64,000 nucleotides of DNA from Streptococcus suis (GCF_902702775.1 NZ_LR738724.1:1302001-1366000); one strand, 5' to 3'; shown: positions 19,001 to 28,589, counted from the first letter of the stretch. The notes: generated by a model from the sequence alone, not told the origin. Program-made: numbers and translations.

Positions 19001-19111
19001 CTGAGATGAAGAAACTTGACTAGATGGGGCATTTACCATATCCGCTTGAACAAGCTGAGCATTCAACGCGGATGCACACAAAGAAAGAAATAACAACGTT
19101 CTTTTTTTCAC
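16040..19111 (-). CDS. Secreted N-acetylmuramoyl-L-alanine amidase with six GBS_Bsp-like repeats
   Basis: The GTG at 19111, preceded by AAAGGAGATATTT, is preferred over an upstream TTG. It gives a 1023-residue protein with a signal peptide (VKKRTLLFLSLCASALNAQL) and an N-terminal beta-rich domain, then a Ser/Thr-rich linker. Six almost identical 100-residue GBS_Bsp-like repeats follow (about residues 219-818), then a zinc amidase_3 domain. Zinc and catalytic motifs are YTVYIDPGHGGRDSGA, VHEKNLAL, LFISIHFNA and AILVELGFMD. The enzyme should cleave the bond between MurNAc and the peptide stem outside the cell. The frame ends at TAG right after the domain, and a glucosaminidase domain continues in the -1 frame. 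The whole looks like a bifunctional autolysin used in daughter-cell separation or wall turnover. Confidence 0.88.
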   Translation of the reverse strand: MKKRTLLFLSLCASALNAQLVQADMVNAPSSQVSSSQVAETGGQLSVVDEAGQIKAILSNIQGEIIGVTAQFSSETNSGITVTFSMDEQGRYVAVLDRSTFAEEDQVFSLKLTAQLTDGSFQTLSDYSFEWKKDVVSAAEKPTALNNSNAISSKIEEEATSATTSSTVNSSLTAGTTSSTSNSLTRSSSNTIAGSSNGSTSVPSARVSTASSSVNVTQPTGTITIENRNDAQGTFDVRITNVSSPKDIASVILPTWSQSDDLRWYEAKRQADGSYKLTVNKKDHKYRTGTYTVHLYYKDSSGGLTGAGGTTTHLSEVKPTGTITIENHNDAQGTFDVRVTNVSSPKDIASVILPTWSQTDDLRWYEAKRQADGSYKLTVNKKDHKYRTGTYTVHLYYKDSSGGLTGAGGTTTHLSEVKPTGTITIENRNDAQGTFDVRVTNVSSPKDIASVILPTWSQTDDLRWYEATRQSDGSYKLTVNKKDHKYRTGTYTVHLYYKDSNGGLTGAGGTITHLSEVKPTGTIAIENRNDAQGTFDVRVTNVSSPKDIASVILPTWSQTDDLRWYEAKRQADGSYKLTVNKKDHKYRTGTYTVHLYYKDSNGGLTGAGGTTTHLSEVKPTGTITIENRNDAQGTFDVRVTNVSSPKDIASVILPTWSQTDDLRWYEAKRQADGSYKLTVNKKDHKYRTGTYTVHLYYKDSSGGLTGAGGTTTHLSEVKPTGTITIENRNDAQGTFDVRVTNVSSPKDIASVLLPTWSQSDDIRWYEATRQSDGSYKLTVNKKNHKYRTGTYTVHLYYKDSSGGLTGAGGTTTHLSTPSVQRSYTVYIDPGHGGRDSGASYGGVHEKNLALSVSNKLRENLLKYGINVLMTRTGDYDVDFKTERSRMTNASNADLFISIHFNATGAGVSNATGIETYWYQYDPEYQPKINKEMHNNPTRLAESDILANKVQESLIKETGAVNRGVRRETFAVLRETAIPAILVELGFMDNPSELQVIKQDSYHTRLAKALAQGVMNWYGAVEGK
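16043..16049 (-). other. GGGAAAG slippery heptamer next to the amidase stop codon
   Basis: On the minus strand the zero frame reads GAG GGA AAG TAG. The heptamer G-GGA-AAG fits the X-XXY-YYZ form for -1 ribosomal slippage and is immediately followed by the stop codon. After slippage the frame continues GTA GGA ACT and runs without a stop into the glucosaminidase domain. The same heptamer is used in phage lambda gene G/T frameshifting. Just downstream, TGAAAC and GTTTCA could form a weak 6-bp stem. Function is inferred, not shown. Confidence 0.5.
16658..18457 (-). repeat. Six tandem 300-bp units encoding GBS_Bsp-like repeats
   Basis: Units begin at a Pro codon at 18457, 18157, 17857, 17557, 17257 and 16957 and are each close to 300 bp (100 codons: PTGTITIENRNDAQGTFD and so on). 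They differ at few positions (RQADG or RQSDG, SQSDD or SQTDD, NRND or NHND), and variants are distributed mosaically. This is what unequal crossing-over or gene conversion would produce. The last unit is the most diverged and leads into the amidase domain. Confidence 0.93.
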
Positions 19112-19184
19112 AAATATCTCCTTTATGTATTTCACATGTAAAAACAACTATATTTCTCAAAATAGATGTAATTACACTAATCCT

Positions 19185-20228
19185 TTATTTTTCTTCTTGC
19201 TTCTTTGTCAATAGCCAACCAGCAAAAATTATTATGAGTCCTAGTACAGTTAATGGAAGACCAGATTTCCCTGAGGTTTTTGGTAGTACCTTAGCTTTAT
19301 CATTTGGTATAACCTTTTTCTTATCTGCTTCGGAAATACTACCTTTTCCTGTAGCTACATCAGAAATCTGACCATCCACTTGACCTGAAACATCTTGCAA
19401 ATCATTTGAGTCATTTGAAACGCTTTGACTTGTTTGTGCCCCAGTATTTTCAATATTAGCTGTACTTTTATCCTCGACTTTTGATTGTAGACTAGCAGTT
19501 AGTTCTGCAATCTGTCGGTCTATTTCTGAAAAATCATACGGAAATTTTGGTTGCGAAGCAGTTGCAAGAGCTTGACCATATCCTATAGTTGCAGATGTAA
19601 TAGATTCTAAATTAGAGTTTCCACTTTCCAACAATCCAGCTAATTCTTGTCCAGTTGCTTCTGCATAAGCAATATAATTATCAATCGCTGCCGACTCTTT
19701 ATTCAGTAGTTCAACGATAACTTCTCTAGCGTATTTCAATGCAGCCAACTCGGCTTCAGGAGTACTTGCATCATCTTCAGACTCGTACTTAGAAACTATA
19801 GCCGCTGCTTCTTCTCTTCCGCTTTTTCCAGCGACTGTAAGTGTCTCAAATAAGTAATGATAATGTTGAGCTATGCTACCAATTAAATTTGCTTTAAGTT
19901 CATCTAAAACAACAACTTGCTCTGCTGTTAAGCTTGCCTTCAAGTCTGCAATTTCTTCATCCCATGCAGCTTCAGCACTACCCGATGCCATTTCTTCCAT
20001 CATTCCCTCAAGAAACGCCAATCTATATTCTTGCATATCGATAGTCATTTTAGCTTGAATATATTCACGTACGGCAACTTTTTCATCATCAGTTAAATGA
20101 TAGGTCGTACCTTGACTTGTCTCTGCTGCTACAACTGGAACAGATCCGGACGGTAATATAGCACTTCCTAGTAAAGCAAGAAGGATTGCTGACGTCAACA
20201 ACGGCTTAACAATCGCTTTCTTTTTCAT
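19185..20228 (-). CDS. Sortase-anchored surface protein of unknown function, LPKTS motif
   Basis: This 347-residue protein starts at the ATG at 20228, chosen because AGGAG lies 6 bp upstream; the open frame back to 20303 overlaps rmlD. It has a signal peptide (MKKKAIVKPLLTSAILLALL...), a mostly helical, Glu/Ala-rich body (about residues 35-240) and a Ser/Asp/Gln-rich linker. The wall-sorting signal is LPKTS near residue 315, then a hydrophobic helix and a KKQEEK tail. The fifth motif residue is Ser, not the usual Gly. It lies only 16 bp after rmlD, so it is probably co-transcribed with the rhamnose genes. I do not recognise the family. Confidence 0.85.
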   Translation of the reverse strand: MKKKAIVKPLLTSAILLALLGSAILPSGSVPVVAAETSQGTTYHLTDDEKVAVREYIQAKMTIDMQEYRLAFLEGMMEEMASGSAEAAWDEEIADLKASLTAEQVVVLDELKANLIGSIAQHYHYLFETLTVAGKSGREEAAAIVSKYESEDDASTPEAELAALKYAREVIVELLNKESAAIDNYIAYAEATGQELAGLLESGNSNLESITSATIGYGQALATASQPKFPYDFSEIDRQIAELTASLQSKVEDKSTANIENTGAQTSQSVSNDSNDLQDVSGQVDGQISDVATGKGSISEADKKKVIPNDKAKVLPKTSGKSGLPLTVLGLIIIFAGWLLTKKQEEK

Positions 20229-20244
20229 ACACATCTCCTGTAGA

Positions 20245-21096
20245 CTATTTCTTTTCTTGTTTATAGAATGCTTCCAAAGCTTCTTGCCAAGTTGGGATGA
20301 CAAAGCCTGTCGTCTTTGCCTTGTCCAAGCTCATGGTTGAGTTGAATGGACGTTTTGCCTTGGCTGGGAATTGGCTAGAATCCACTGGCAATACCTTGGT
20401 GTTAGTATCCTTGAGGATTTCCGTAGCAAAGTCAAACCAAGTCGTATCTTCTACTGCATCGTTTGACAAATGGTAGTAACCAAATGCTTGCTTGGTGTCC
20501 ACCAAGTGTACCATGAATTCCGCAAGTGTGCGTGTCCAGGTTGGGCGACCGTGTTGGTCATTGACTACTGTTAAAGTGTCTCGTGTTTGAGCAAGATTTT
20601 GCATGGTGAAGACAAAGTTTTTGCCATAGTTACCAAAGACCCAAGCCGTACGCACTGTGTAGAACTTGTCTGCAAACTTCTCAACTGCTTCTTCACCCAA
20701 ACGCTTGGTACGACCATATTCTGATTGAGGATCTGGTTGGTCATCTACTTGCCACTCTTGACCGACTGGCAAATCACCGTTGAAAACATAGTCTGTTGAG
20801 ATATAGACAAGGGTTGCACCGTATTTTGCTGCTGCCTTGGCAACATTTTCAGAGCCTGTTACGTTAATCTTGTAGTTGAGTTCTTTGCCTTCATCTTCTG
20901 CCATATCAACAGCTGTATAGGCTGCACAGTGGTAAACAACGCTTGGCTTAACTTCTGCAAAAAAGGCATCCACCTTGTCGGCATCCGTGATGTCCATTTC
21001 TGCTACGTCAGCGGCAACGTACTCAACACCACGCTCATCCAAGAGATAACGCAACTCTGTACCCAACTGACCATTTGCACCTGTAATTAAAATCAT
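20245..21096 (-). CDS. rmlD: dTDP-4-dehydrorhamnose reductase
   Basis: RmlD makes dTDP-L-rhamnose in the last step of the pathway, using NAD(P)H. The 283-residue protein opens ILITGANGQLGTELRYLLDE (Rossmann motif) and has VVYHCAAYTAVDMAED, VYISTDYVFNG, the YGRTKRLGE catalytic Tyr-Lys pair and VRTAWVFG. The product feeds the rgp rhamnosyltransferases encoded nearby. It is the last of the four rml genes here, separated from rmlB by a 54-bp gap that holds a hairpin. Confidence 0.96.
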   Translation of the reverse strand: MILITGANGQLGTELRYLLDERGVEYVAADVAEMDITDADKVDAFFAEVKPSVVYHCAAYTAVDMAEDEGKELNYKINVTGSENVAKAAAKYGATLVYISTDYVFNGDLPVGQEWQVDDQPDPQSEYGRTKRLGEEAVEKFADKFYTVRTAWVFGNYGKNFVFTMQNLAQTRDTLTVVNDQHGRPTWTRTLAEFMVHLVDTKQAFGYYHLSNDAVEDTTWFDFATEILKDTNTKVLPVDSSQFPAKAKRPFNSTMSLDKAKTTGFVIPTWQEALEAFYKQEKK

Positions 21097-21115
21097 ATTT
21101 GCTCCTTATTTCAAG

Positions 21116-21143
21116 AAAGGCTTGGGCAAGAGCCCTAGCCTTT
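21116..21143 (-). terminator. Hairpin between rmlB and rmlD (weak terminator or attenuator)
   Basis: AAAGGCT and AGCCTTT plus an inner GGGC/GCCC form an interrupted 11-bp stem with a 4-base loop. The U-run after it is short (TTTCTTG on the minus strand), so it is more likely a partial terminator or mRNA stabiliser than a full stop. rmlD follows 20 bp later and needs read-through. Confidence 0.45.
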
Positions 21144-21150
21144 AATAGTC

Positions 21151-22355
<1,205 letters not shown>

Positions 22356-22373
22356 GCGATTGGCTCGCTTTCT

Positions 22374-22859
22374 TTACTTCAAGATTTCCTTCAAGTAAGC
22401 AATCTTGGCAAAGTCTTTTTGATTATTGTTTTCTGCACGGTAGGAATCTTTTGAAGAGGCTTGGTAGATTTTTAGGTATTGTCCAAGTGTCGGTAGGTAA
22501 TAGCGAACACCTGCTGTTTCTAGTTCTTCCAAATCTTCTAGCTCTACACCAGCAAATTCAGGCAGTGAATGTAGGCCTCCGAATTCAACAGATAAGCCAT
22601 CTTTATGAAATTCATGTTCGTGACGGTCAACCAGGACATAGCCGAGTTGATTCATCATGGCAATCAGCTCATCTGCACGGTAAATCCGTTCGTCGTCTGG
22701 GGCTTCCCAGCCACGTGGATCACTTGGAACATGAATATCTAAATCTCCTGCCTGCCAGTCCTTCCCTGTGCGCCTTTCCAAACCAACTGAGCCCATTAAC
22801 AAGGGAGTGAGTCCTAACTTGTTTAACTGCTCTGCTATTTCCAAAAAGGCTTGAAACAT
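22374..22859 (-). CDS. Nucleotidyltransferase-like protein within the rml operon
   Basis: This 161-residue protein contains LLMGSVGLERRTGKDWQAGD followed by LDIHV, the G-S...D-x-D pattern of the nucleotidyltransferase superfamily (aminoglycoside adenylyltransferase or MNT-like), and a later SVEFGGLHSLP. Its ATG overlaps the rmlC stop (TAATG), so it is translationally coupled to the rhamnose pathway. No nucleotidyl transfer beyond RmlA is needed for dTDP-rhamnose, so its role is unknown. It could be a stand-alone enzyme or a domesticated resistance- or antitoxin-like protein. Only the superfamily is proposed. Confidence 0.7.
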   Translation of the reverse strand: MFQAFLEIAEQLNKLGLTPLLMGSVGLERRTGKDWQAGDLDIHVPSDPRGWEAPDDERIYRADELIAMMNQLGYVLVDRHEHEFHKDGLSVEFGGLHSLPEFAGVELEDLEELETAGVRYYLPTLGQYLKIYQASSKDSYRAENNNQKDFAKIAYLKEILK

Positions 22860-23452
22860 TAGAGGTCCTCTTTTCTCAAAGGCTTAACGTCCTTGAGGAG
22901 TGGGTGATTCTCATCTGCTTCTGAAACTTCTGCTTCTTCTAGGTTTTCCCACTGGATGTCGAGGCTAGGGTCAGCGTAGTTGACGAAGGCATACTTAGGC
23001 TTGAGTTCCAAAGCCCAGTAGTCGTTGACCAAGTAGCTGTAAGCCACGAAATCTGACAAAACTTGGAAACCGTTGGCAACGCCACGTGGAACAAAGATAC
23101 CTTTTGAAGCATCGATAACTGTTTGATAGGTATTACCGAAGGTTTCGCCTTCACGAAGATCGACCCAAGTTCCCAAAACCTTACCGCTGTCCGCTACGGA
23201 GATATATTTATCCCAAGGCTCTGCGTGAAGACCACGAAGAACATTTTTGCGAGAGAAGGAAACATTATTTTGCAATTTTCCTTCTGCAAAGAAGCTTTCA
23301 GGGAAGCCTAGAGGCAACATTTTTTCCTTTTGGAAGTTCTCCTTGAACCAGCCACGGTTGTCGCCATGAACAGGAATATCGAATTCTAACATTCCTGGAA
23401 TAGCTTCAACTGGGCGAGCTGCTAGTGTTTTACCGAAAAAGTTTTCTGTCAT
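22859..23452 (-). CDS. rmlC: dTDP-4-dehydrorhamnose 3,5-epimerase
   Basis: RmlC epimerises the keto sugar at C3 and C5. The 197-residue cupin-fold protein has VHGDNRGWFKENFQKEK, LPLGFPESFF, NVSFSRKNVLRGLHAEPWDK (catalytic His region) and GIFVPRGVANGFQVLSDF. It is coupled to rmlA upstream and to the nucleotidyltransferase-like gene downstream by single-base stop/start overlaps. It is of the streptococcal type, with an active-site region slightly different from the enterobacterial enzyme. Confidence 0.95.
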   Translation of the reverse strand: MTENFFGKTLAARPVEAIPGMLEFDIPVHGDNRGWFKENFQKEKMLPLGFPESFFAEGKLQNNVSFSRKNVLRGLHAEPWDKYISVADSGKVLGTWVDLREGETFGNTYQTVIDASKGIFVPRGVANGFQVLSDFVAYSYLVNDYWALELKPKYAFVNYADPSLDIQWENLEEAEVSEADENHPLLKDVKPLRKEDL

Positions 23453-24321
23453 TAGGCTTCTCCAATCAAACGGAGCAAGTATTGTCCGTATTCATTTTTC
23501 TTAAGTGGCTGTGCTAATTCGTGGACTTGTTCTTTTGTAATATAGCCCATGCGGTAGGCAATTTCTTCCAAGTTAGCCACTTGAACGTTTTGCAAACGTT
23601 GAACCGTTTCGATGTACTGTGCAGCTTCCAAGAGGCTTTCATGCGTACCTGTATCCAACCAAGCAAATCCACGGCCCATAAGCTCAACAGACAAGTCGCC
23701 GCGTTCTAAGTAAGCCTTGTTGACATCTGTGATTTCCAACTCGCCACGAGGTGAAGGCTTGATATTTTTCGCAATCTCCACAACATCATTGTCATAGAAA
23801 TAAAGACCAGTAACAGCAAAATTCGATTTTGGCTCTTCAGGTTTTTCTTCGATAGAGATGGCATTCATATCTGCGTCAAACTCAACAACACCAAAACGTT
23901 CTGGGTCTTTTACTTGGTAACCAAAGACAGTCGCTCCCTTTTCTTTGCTGGCTGCACGTTGCAACATCTTGGTCAATCCATTGCCGTGGTAGATGTTATC
24001 ACCAAGGATCAAGGCAACATTGTCATCACCGATAAATTCTTCACCGATAATGAAGGCTTGCGCCAAACCATCTGGACTCGGTTGTTCTGCATATGAAAGT
24101 GAAATTCCAAGTTCAGAACCATCTCCTAACATATCCTTAAAACGTGGAAGATCTTGCGGAGTTGAAATAATCAAAATATCTTTGATTCCAGCCAACATAA
24201 GTGTTGACAATGGGTAATAAATCATTGGTTTATCGTAAATTGGCATCAACTGTTTTGAAGCTGCGCGCGTTAAAGGATACAAGCGTGTACCTGACCCACC
24301 AGCTAGAATAATACCTTTCAT
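23452..24321 (-). CDS. rmlA: Glucose-1-phosphate thymidylyltransferase
   Basis: This first enzyme of the pathway makes dTDP-glucose from dTTP and glucose 1-phosphate. The 289-residue protein opens [20 protein letters not shown] with [17 protein letters not shown], then [32 protein letters not shown] and [18 protein letters not shown]. It heads the operon; its own promoter lies just upstream and its stop codon overlaps the rmlC start. Confidence 0.97.
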   Translation of the reverse strand: MKGIILAGGSGTRLYPLTRAASKQLMPIYDKPMIYYPLSTLMLAGIKDILIISTPQDLPRFKDMLGDGSELGISLSYAEQPSPDGLAQAFIIGEEFIGDDNVALILGDNIYHGNGLTKMLQRAASKEKGATVFGYQVKDPERFGVVEFDADMNAISIEEKPEEPKSNFAVTGLYFYDNDVVEIAKNIKPSPRGELEITDVNKAYLERGDLSVELMGRGFAWLDTGTHESLLEAAQYIETVQRLQNVQVANLEEIAYRMGYITKEQVHELAQPLKKNEYGQYLLRLIGEA

Positions 24322-24354
24322 ATAAGAGTACCTTCCCTAAATTAATATCAGTTC

Positions 24355-24384
24355 ATTATACCATATTTTTAAAGATATTGTCAT
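24355..24384 (-). promoter_or_regulatory. Promoter of the rml operon
   Basis: On the minus strand ATGACA (24379-24384) and TGG-TATAAT (24355-24360) are spaced by 18 bp, about 35 bp upstream of the rmlA start. The extended -10 makes this a strong candidate for transcription of rmlA-rmlC-NTase-rmlB-rmlD and perhaps the surface protein gene. Confidence 0.7.
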
Positions 24385-24390
24385 AAGAAA

Positions 24391-24414
24391 AAAGCCTGTA
24401 ACAACAGACTTTAA
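24391..24414 (-). terminator. Intrinsic terminator after the ZIP transporter gene
   Basis: On the minus strand AAAGTCTGT-TGTT-ACAGGCTTT forms a 9-bp stem (one G-U pair) followed by a T-run, directly after the stop of the metal transporter gene. Confidence 0.75.
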
Positions 24415-24418
24415 CAAA

Positions 24419-25252
24419 TTATCCTAAGGCAACATCCAAAATCATCATGATGATAAAACCGGCCATTAAGCCCAGAGTTGCAATATCCGTATTGCCATTT
24501 GTCTGCGACTCTGGAATGAGCTCTTCTACGACGACAAAAATCATGGCTCCTGCCGCAAAGGAGAGGGCATAAGGTAAAATAGGTGTCATAAAGGTAACCG
24601 CAAAAGCACCGATGACTGCTGCAATCGGCTCGACAATTGCTGACATTGATCCCCAGTAAAAAGCTTTCCACCTAGATGCACCGTCTGTACGAATTGGAAT
24701 AGCCAAGGCTGCCCCTTCAGGAATATTTTGTATACCGATCCCAATAGCAAGGCCGATTGCACCAATAAAAGCTGCTGGACTATAGTTAGAAGCAAGTGCA
24801 CCAAATGTCACACCGACCGCCAAGCCTTCAGGAATATTGTGAATTGTAATGGCTAAGAAGAGCAGGGCTGTTTTGGATAGATTTTTTCTCTCCTTCTCAC
24901 CACCGCCTTCTGCCTTGTCTTTATCATTTCCCAAATGTAAATGCGGAACCCAGGCATCTACCAAGCGTAAAAAAATACCACCTGCTGCAAAACCTACTGC
25001 TGCTGGTATCCAAGCCAAATTGCCGTATGAACTTTCAGCATACTCAATTGATGGGGCTAATAAAGACCAAAAAGAAGCCGCAATCATAACACCAGCTGCA
25101 AAGCCTAGCATGGTGTCTAGCAAACGACGACTAACTGTCTTAAAGAAAAATACAACGGCAGATCCCATAATCGTACAAAACCATGTGAATAAACCACCTA
25201 GCAAAGCCTGTAGAACTACAGACTGATTAGTAAACCAAGTCATAACTAACAT
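24419..25252 (-). CDS. ZIP family divalent metal transporter
   Basis: This 277-residue membrane protein has about eight helices. It carries the two ZIP signature helices IHNIPEGLAVGVTFGALAS and IQNIPEGAALAIPI, whose His, Asn and Glu residues line the metal site, and a charged cytoplasmic loop with HLHLGNDKDKAEGGG between helices 3 and 4. It should import zinc or a similar metal. It is a single-gene unit flanked by terminators. The ATG at 25243 (MTWFTN) is an alternative start; an AGGA element lies 9 bp before it. Confidence 0.9.
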   Translation of the reverse strand: MLVMTWFTNQSVVLQALLGGLFTWFCTIMGSAVVFFFKTVSRRLLDTMLGFAAGVMIAASFWSLLAPSIEYAESSYGNLAWIPAAVGFAAGGIFLRLVDAWVPHLHLGNDKDKAEGGGEKERKNLSKTALLFLAITIHNIPEGLAVGVTFGALASNYSPAAFIGAIGLAIGIGIQNIPEGAALAIPIRTDGASRWKAFYWGSMSAIVEPIAAVIGAFAVTFMTPILPYALSFAAGAMIFVVVEELIPESQTNGNTDIATLGLMAGFIIMMILDVALG

Positions 25253-25355
25253 CCTATCCTGTTTAATCTTGCATATCCTATAAATTAAGATACCCTAATT
25301 TATTATAAAATTCAAGCTTTTTCACTTAAATAAATAAGAAAATATCTAAAAAATA

Positions 25356-25393
25356 AAAGACCTAAAACTACATTAAATGTCGTCTTGGTCTTT
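25356..25393 (-). terminator. Intrinsic terminator after the nif3-like gene
   Basis: On the minus strand AAAGACC and GGTCTTT close an imperfect 18-bp stem with a small loop, followed by TTTTATTTTTT. It ends the dnaD-trmK-nif3 transcription unit. Confidence 0.75.
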
Positions 25394-25418
25394 CCATAAT
25401 TAGGTACTGATTAATTTA

Positions 25419-26213
25419 TCACAAATGTCTAAACGGATTGGTTGAAACAGTTGAAGGTAGAATTTCGACATCCCAACCTTCATTTGCCTTCCATGTTTCC
25501 AACAATTCAGCAATTTTCTTGATAAACAAGGCTTCGATATGATGGCCTGGATCAATAGCCAGCAAGCCCTGGGTCAGCATATCCTGACCCGTATGGTAGT
25601 AAATATCGCCTGTGATGTAAACATCTGCTCCCTTGGCAAGAGCCTCATGGTAATAGGAACCACCACTGCCTCCACAGATGGCTACACGGCTGACATACTG
25701 CTTGGCTTGATGCCCATAGGTCACTAGACGGACAGCATCTAGACCAAAGACAGACTTGACTTTCAAAGCCAAATCCTCCAAGGTCTGCTCTGCTATTGTC
25801 CCCACACGACCAAGCCCCTGCCCCTCGGCAGTTTCAATCAAGTAGGTAGTATCTTGAATTTCTAATAGTTCACAGAACCAGTCGTTGAGACCACCCTCAA
25901 CCACATCAATATCTGTATGACTGACATAGACTGCAATATCATGCTTAATCAAATCAAGATACATTTTAGTTTGCGGATTGTCAGCCACCAAATCCTTTAT
26001 AGGACGAAAAATCGGAGCGTGCTTGACGATAATCAAATCCACCTTTTTATCAATCGCCTCTGCCACTGTTGTCTCACGAATATCCAGAGCCACCATGACA
26101 CGTTGAATCTCTTTATTAAGGGTACCAATTTGCAGCCCTTTGACATCGCCTTCCATAGCCAAAGAAGGGAGACAAAAGGCTTGATAGCGCTCAATAACCT
26201 GACTAGCTAACAT
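25419..26213 (-). CDS. Nif3-like dinuclear metal-centre protein
   Basis: This 264-residue member of the Nif3/YqfO/DUF34 family has the N-terminal METAL motif region [15 protein letters not shown], a middle [20 protein letters not shown] and the C-terminal [11 protein letters not shown] and [12 protein letters not shown] with metal-binding His and Glu residues. The ATG at 26213 is chosen because AGGAGG precedes it by 6 bp; a longer frame to 26297 lies inside trmK. It overlaps trmK by 11 bp, a pairing conserved in Firmicutes. The biochemical role of the family is not settled. Confidence 0.88.
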   Translation of the reverse strand: MLASQVIERYQAFCLPSLAMEGDVKGLQIGTLNKEIQRVMVALDIRETTVAEAIDKKVDLIIVKHAPIFRPIKDLVADNPQTKMYLDLIKHDIAVYVSHTDIDVVEGGLNDWFCELLEIQDTTYLIETAEGQGLGRVGTIAEQTLEDLALKVKSVFGLDAVRLVTYGHQAKQYVSRVAICGGSGGSYYHEALAKGADVYITGDIYYHTGQDMLTQGLLAIDPGHHIEALFIKKIAELLETWKANEGWDVEILPSTVSTNPFRHL

Positions 26214-26886
26214 GGAGTACCTCCTGAATTTGTTGGATTTTTTGGGAAATGGCAAAGCGGTCACCTTGGCGTTCAGATGGAACTTGTTCCAAAGCAAAAC
26301 TTAATTTTTCAAGTTCTCTTCTCCACTTTTTGACGAAAACTGGTGAAGCCTCCTCTAGTAGATAGGGACCAAAACGATGTTCAACTTCTGATAATCTCAT
26401 CTGTCCTGATTCTGCAACGAGGACTTCATATAACTTGCCATTTTCTTCCAGAATCTTTTCAGCAACCAATCTAAAACCATTTTTTTCCAACCATCGACGC
26501 ACATCATCTTCACGATTATTTGGCTGGAGTATCAACCGTTCAATGGTCGCAAGCTTTTCTTTTCCTGCTTCTAAGATTTCTGCAATCAAGCGTCCTCCCA
26601 TACCTGCTATGGTCACGGCAGTCATCTGGTCAGACGTCTCAAACGCACCTAAGCCATTTGCTAAACGGACTAGAATTTTTTCTGTTTGTCCCGCCTGCTC
26701 TACATTCTGGAGCGCTGACTGATAGGGGCCTTGAACGACTTCCCCCGCAATGGCAAAATCAATACGCCCCTGCTCTACCAAAAAAAGAGGGAGATAAGCA
26801 TGGTCACTCCCTACATCAACTAGACGTGCCCCTTGTGGGACAAAACTTGCGACTGTTTCCAGCCTTTTAGATAATTTTGTTTCCAT
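26203..26886 (-). CDS. trmK: tRNA (adenine(22)-N1)-methyltransferase TrmK
   Basis: This 227-residue SAM-dependent methyltransferase has [17 protein letters not shown] (motif I), [15 protein letters not shown] and [20 protein letters not shown], which are diagnostic for TrmK (YqfN), the enzyme that methylates A22 of some tRNAs. The ATG at 26886 (METKLSKRL) follows the dnaD stop by one base and has GGAAAG upstream; the longer frame runs into dnaD. Confidence 0.93.
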   Translation of the reverse strand: METKLSKRLETVASFVPQGARLVDVGSDHAYLPLFLVEQGRIDFAIAGEVVQGPYQSALQNVEQAGQTEKILVRLANGLGAFETSDQMTAVTIAGMGGRLIAEILEAGKEKLATIERLILQPNNREDDVRRWLEKNGFRLVAEKILEENGKLYEVLVAESGQMRLSEVEHRFGPYLLEEASPVFVKKWRRELEKLSFALEQVPSERQGDRFAISQKIQQIQEVLHVS

Positions 26887-26887
26887 A

Positions 26888-27562
26888 TCAATCTTTCCAG
26901 AGATCCATTGCATCAAGAAAGTCACTTGAAACAGTCACATTCTTAGGAGTCTGAATTTCTCTTTCTGCATTTTTCGCTTCTACTTGCGCAACTGTAGTAA
27001 TTCCCTCACGGCGCCAGTTTCGTAGAATAGCTTGGATGTATTTCCAATTTGTTTTGTTGTTAAAAACAGCTTCTTTCAAGGCTGCACGAACCAAATCAAT
27101 CGAAGTTTTGTCATCCTCAATAGTCTTCTGCAAATCTTCGATTTCAAACGGCGATAAAAAGCGGCCCAATTCACGTTCAAAATCACCCACCAAGGTCTTC
27201 AAATCATTCTCTTGCTGCACAATCTCAACTGCCTGTTTTGGAGTTAACAGAGCATCCAATTTTTCAAAAGCAGGAAGCGCATCGAATATCATTTCAATTT
27301 CACCAGCAATACTGATTGTCTTAAATTCTAAGAGTCCAGCATCTTGGAGATTTTCAATAGCTTGATTGACCTGGGCAACTGTTTTACCAGTAGCTTGAGC
27401 AATCTCACTAGGCGCTAATGATTCGATAGCCGAAGAATTTTGATAAAAGAAAAACTGCCAAATCAAAAAATCATCTGCCGACGGAAAAAGCTCTTGATAG
27501 TGGAATAATATTGCTGCTGGCAGGACCAAATGTCCCTGACGAAATTGCTGTGAATAGTTCAT
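26888..27562 (-). CDS. dnaD: DnaD-domain replication initiation protein
   Basis: This 224-residue protein has an N-terminal winged-helix domain (SEIAQATGKTVAQVNQAIEN) and a C-terminal DnaD/DnaB-like helical domain (FERELGRFLSPFEIEDLQKT with a KTNWKYIQAILRNWRREGI tail that matches the YxxxIL-W signature). DnaD helps load the replicative helicase at oriC and PriA-dependent restart sites. It heads a tight unit with trmK and the nif3-like gene. The ATG is preceded by GGGGAAG. Confidence 0.92.
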   Translation of the reverse strand: MNYSQQFRQGHLVLPAAILFHYQELFPSADDFLIWQFFFYQNSSAIESLAPSEIAQATGKTVAQVNQAIENLQDAGLLEFKTISIAGEIEMIFDALPAFEKLDALLTPKQAVEIVQQENDLKTLVGDFERELGRFLSPFEIEDLQKTIEDDKTSIDLVRAALKEAVFNNKTNWKYIQAILRNWRREGITTVAQVEAKNAEREIQTPKNVTVSSDFLDAMDLWKD

Positions 27563-27571
27563 ACTTCCCCT

Positions 27572-28513
27572 TTAAAGACTAGCTGACTGGGCTGATTGTT
27601 CAAAGATATGCCAGTCGTATGGAGTTTCTTGATAGACAGCATAATTCACCCAGTTGGTAAAGAATTGTGCTGCTGGTAAATTCCAAGAGAGAGATGGTTT
27701 GCTTGTAGGGTCATCTTCTTTGAAATAATTTTCCGGTAAATGGGGATTTTTTCCAGCTATACAATCACGTTGGTATTCCTTAGCTAGGGTATCCCTATCA
27801 TACTCTAAATGTCCAAAACTATAAATTTCTCTTAAATCCTTGCTGGCTAAAATGGATAGACCAACTTCTGGACCTTGTGATAAAATCGTCAACCCACTCA
27901 GATGGGCAATATCTGCTTCTCTTACTTCCGTATAACGGGAGTGTGGCGAACGAAATTCATCGTCAAATCCACGCATAAGAGGGCTAGTTGGATTAGTCAC
28001 TTCTTGACAATATACGCCTGATAGTTTTCGAGACATACTGTGTTTGGGTACACCATAGCGTGCATACAAACCAGCCTGTGCACCCCAACAAATGTGCAAT
28101 GTTGAATAAACATGTGTTTTTGACCAATCAAAAACTTGAGTAAGTTCTTGCCAGTAATCAACTTCCTCAAAAGGTAAGTTTTCAACTGGTGCTCCTGTCA
28201 CGATGAGCCCATCAAAATAGCTATCCCTGACCTGCTCAAAAGTCTTATAAAACTGCTTCAAATGGTCCGAGTGTGTATTTTTGGACTCGTGACTAGCCAT
28301 GTAGAGAAATTCAACCTCTAGCTGTAAAGGAGTGTTAGCCAAAAGACGGAGCAACTGAGTCTCCGTCACTATCTTCTGTGGCATGAGATTGAGAATAAGG
28401 ATTTTGATAGGACGAATGTCCTGATGACTAGCTCGGTCACTATCCATCACAAAAATATTCTCTTTTCTCAAAATTTCAACTGCTGGTAATGATTTTTCAA
28501 TTTTAATTGGCAT
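27572..28513 (-). CDS. metA: Homoserine O-acetyltransferase (MetA/HTS family)
   Basis: MetA activates homoserine in methionine synthesis. This 313-residue protein contains [39 protein letters not shown] with the nucleophilic Cys, and [10 protein letters not shown] with a catalytic His. The Glu in APVE at the acyl-CoA selectivity position is the acetyl-CoA type; E. coli MetA, which uses succinyl-CoA, has Gly there. The ATG at 28513, after GGGAGGTTGCTT, is preferred to an upstream start at 28564. It has its own promoter and a candidate MET-box-like site upstream. Confidence 0.93.
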   Translation of the reverse strand: MPIKIEKSLPAVEILRKENIFVMDSDRASHQDIRPIKILILNLMPQKIVTETQLLRLLANTPLQLEVEFLYMASHESKNTHSDHLKQFYKTFEQVRDSYFDGLIVTGAPVENLPFEEVDYWQELTQVFDWSKTHVYSTLHICWGAQAGLYARYGVPKHSMSRKLSGVYCQEVTNPTSPLMRGFDDEFRSPHSRYTEVREADIAHLSGLTILSQGPEVGLSILASKDLREIYSFGHLEYDRDTLAKEYQRDCIAGKNPHLPENYFKEDDPTSKPSLSWNLPAAQFFTNWVNYAVYQETPYDWHIFEQSAQSASL

Positions 28514-28540
28514 AAGCAACCTCCCAATTTTCTTATATTT

Positions 28541-28569
28541 ATTATAAGACAGGCTGCTATGCAATTCAA
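28541..28569 (-). promoter_or_regulatory. Promoter of metA
   Basis: On the minus strand TTGAAT (28564-28569) and TATAAT (28541-28546) are separated by exactly 17 bp, 28 bp before the metA start codon. Confidence 0.75.
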
Positions 28570-28589
28570 TTAGAATAAAAATAGGACCA

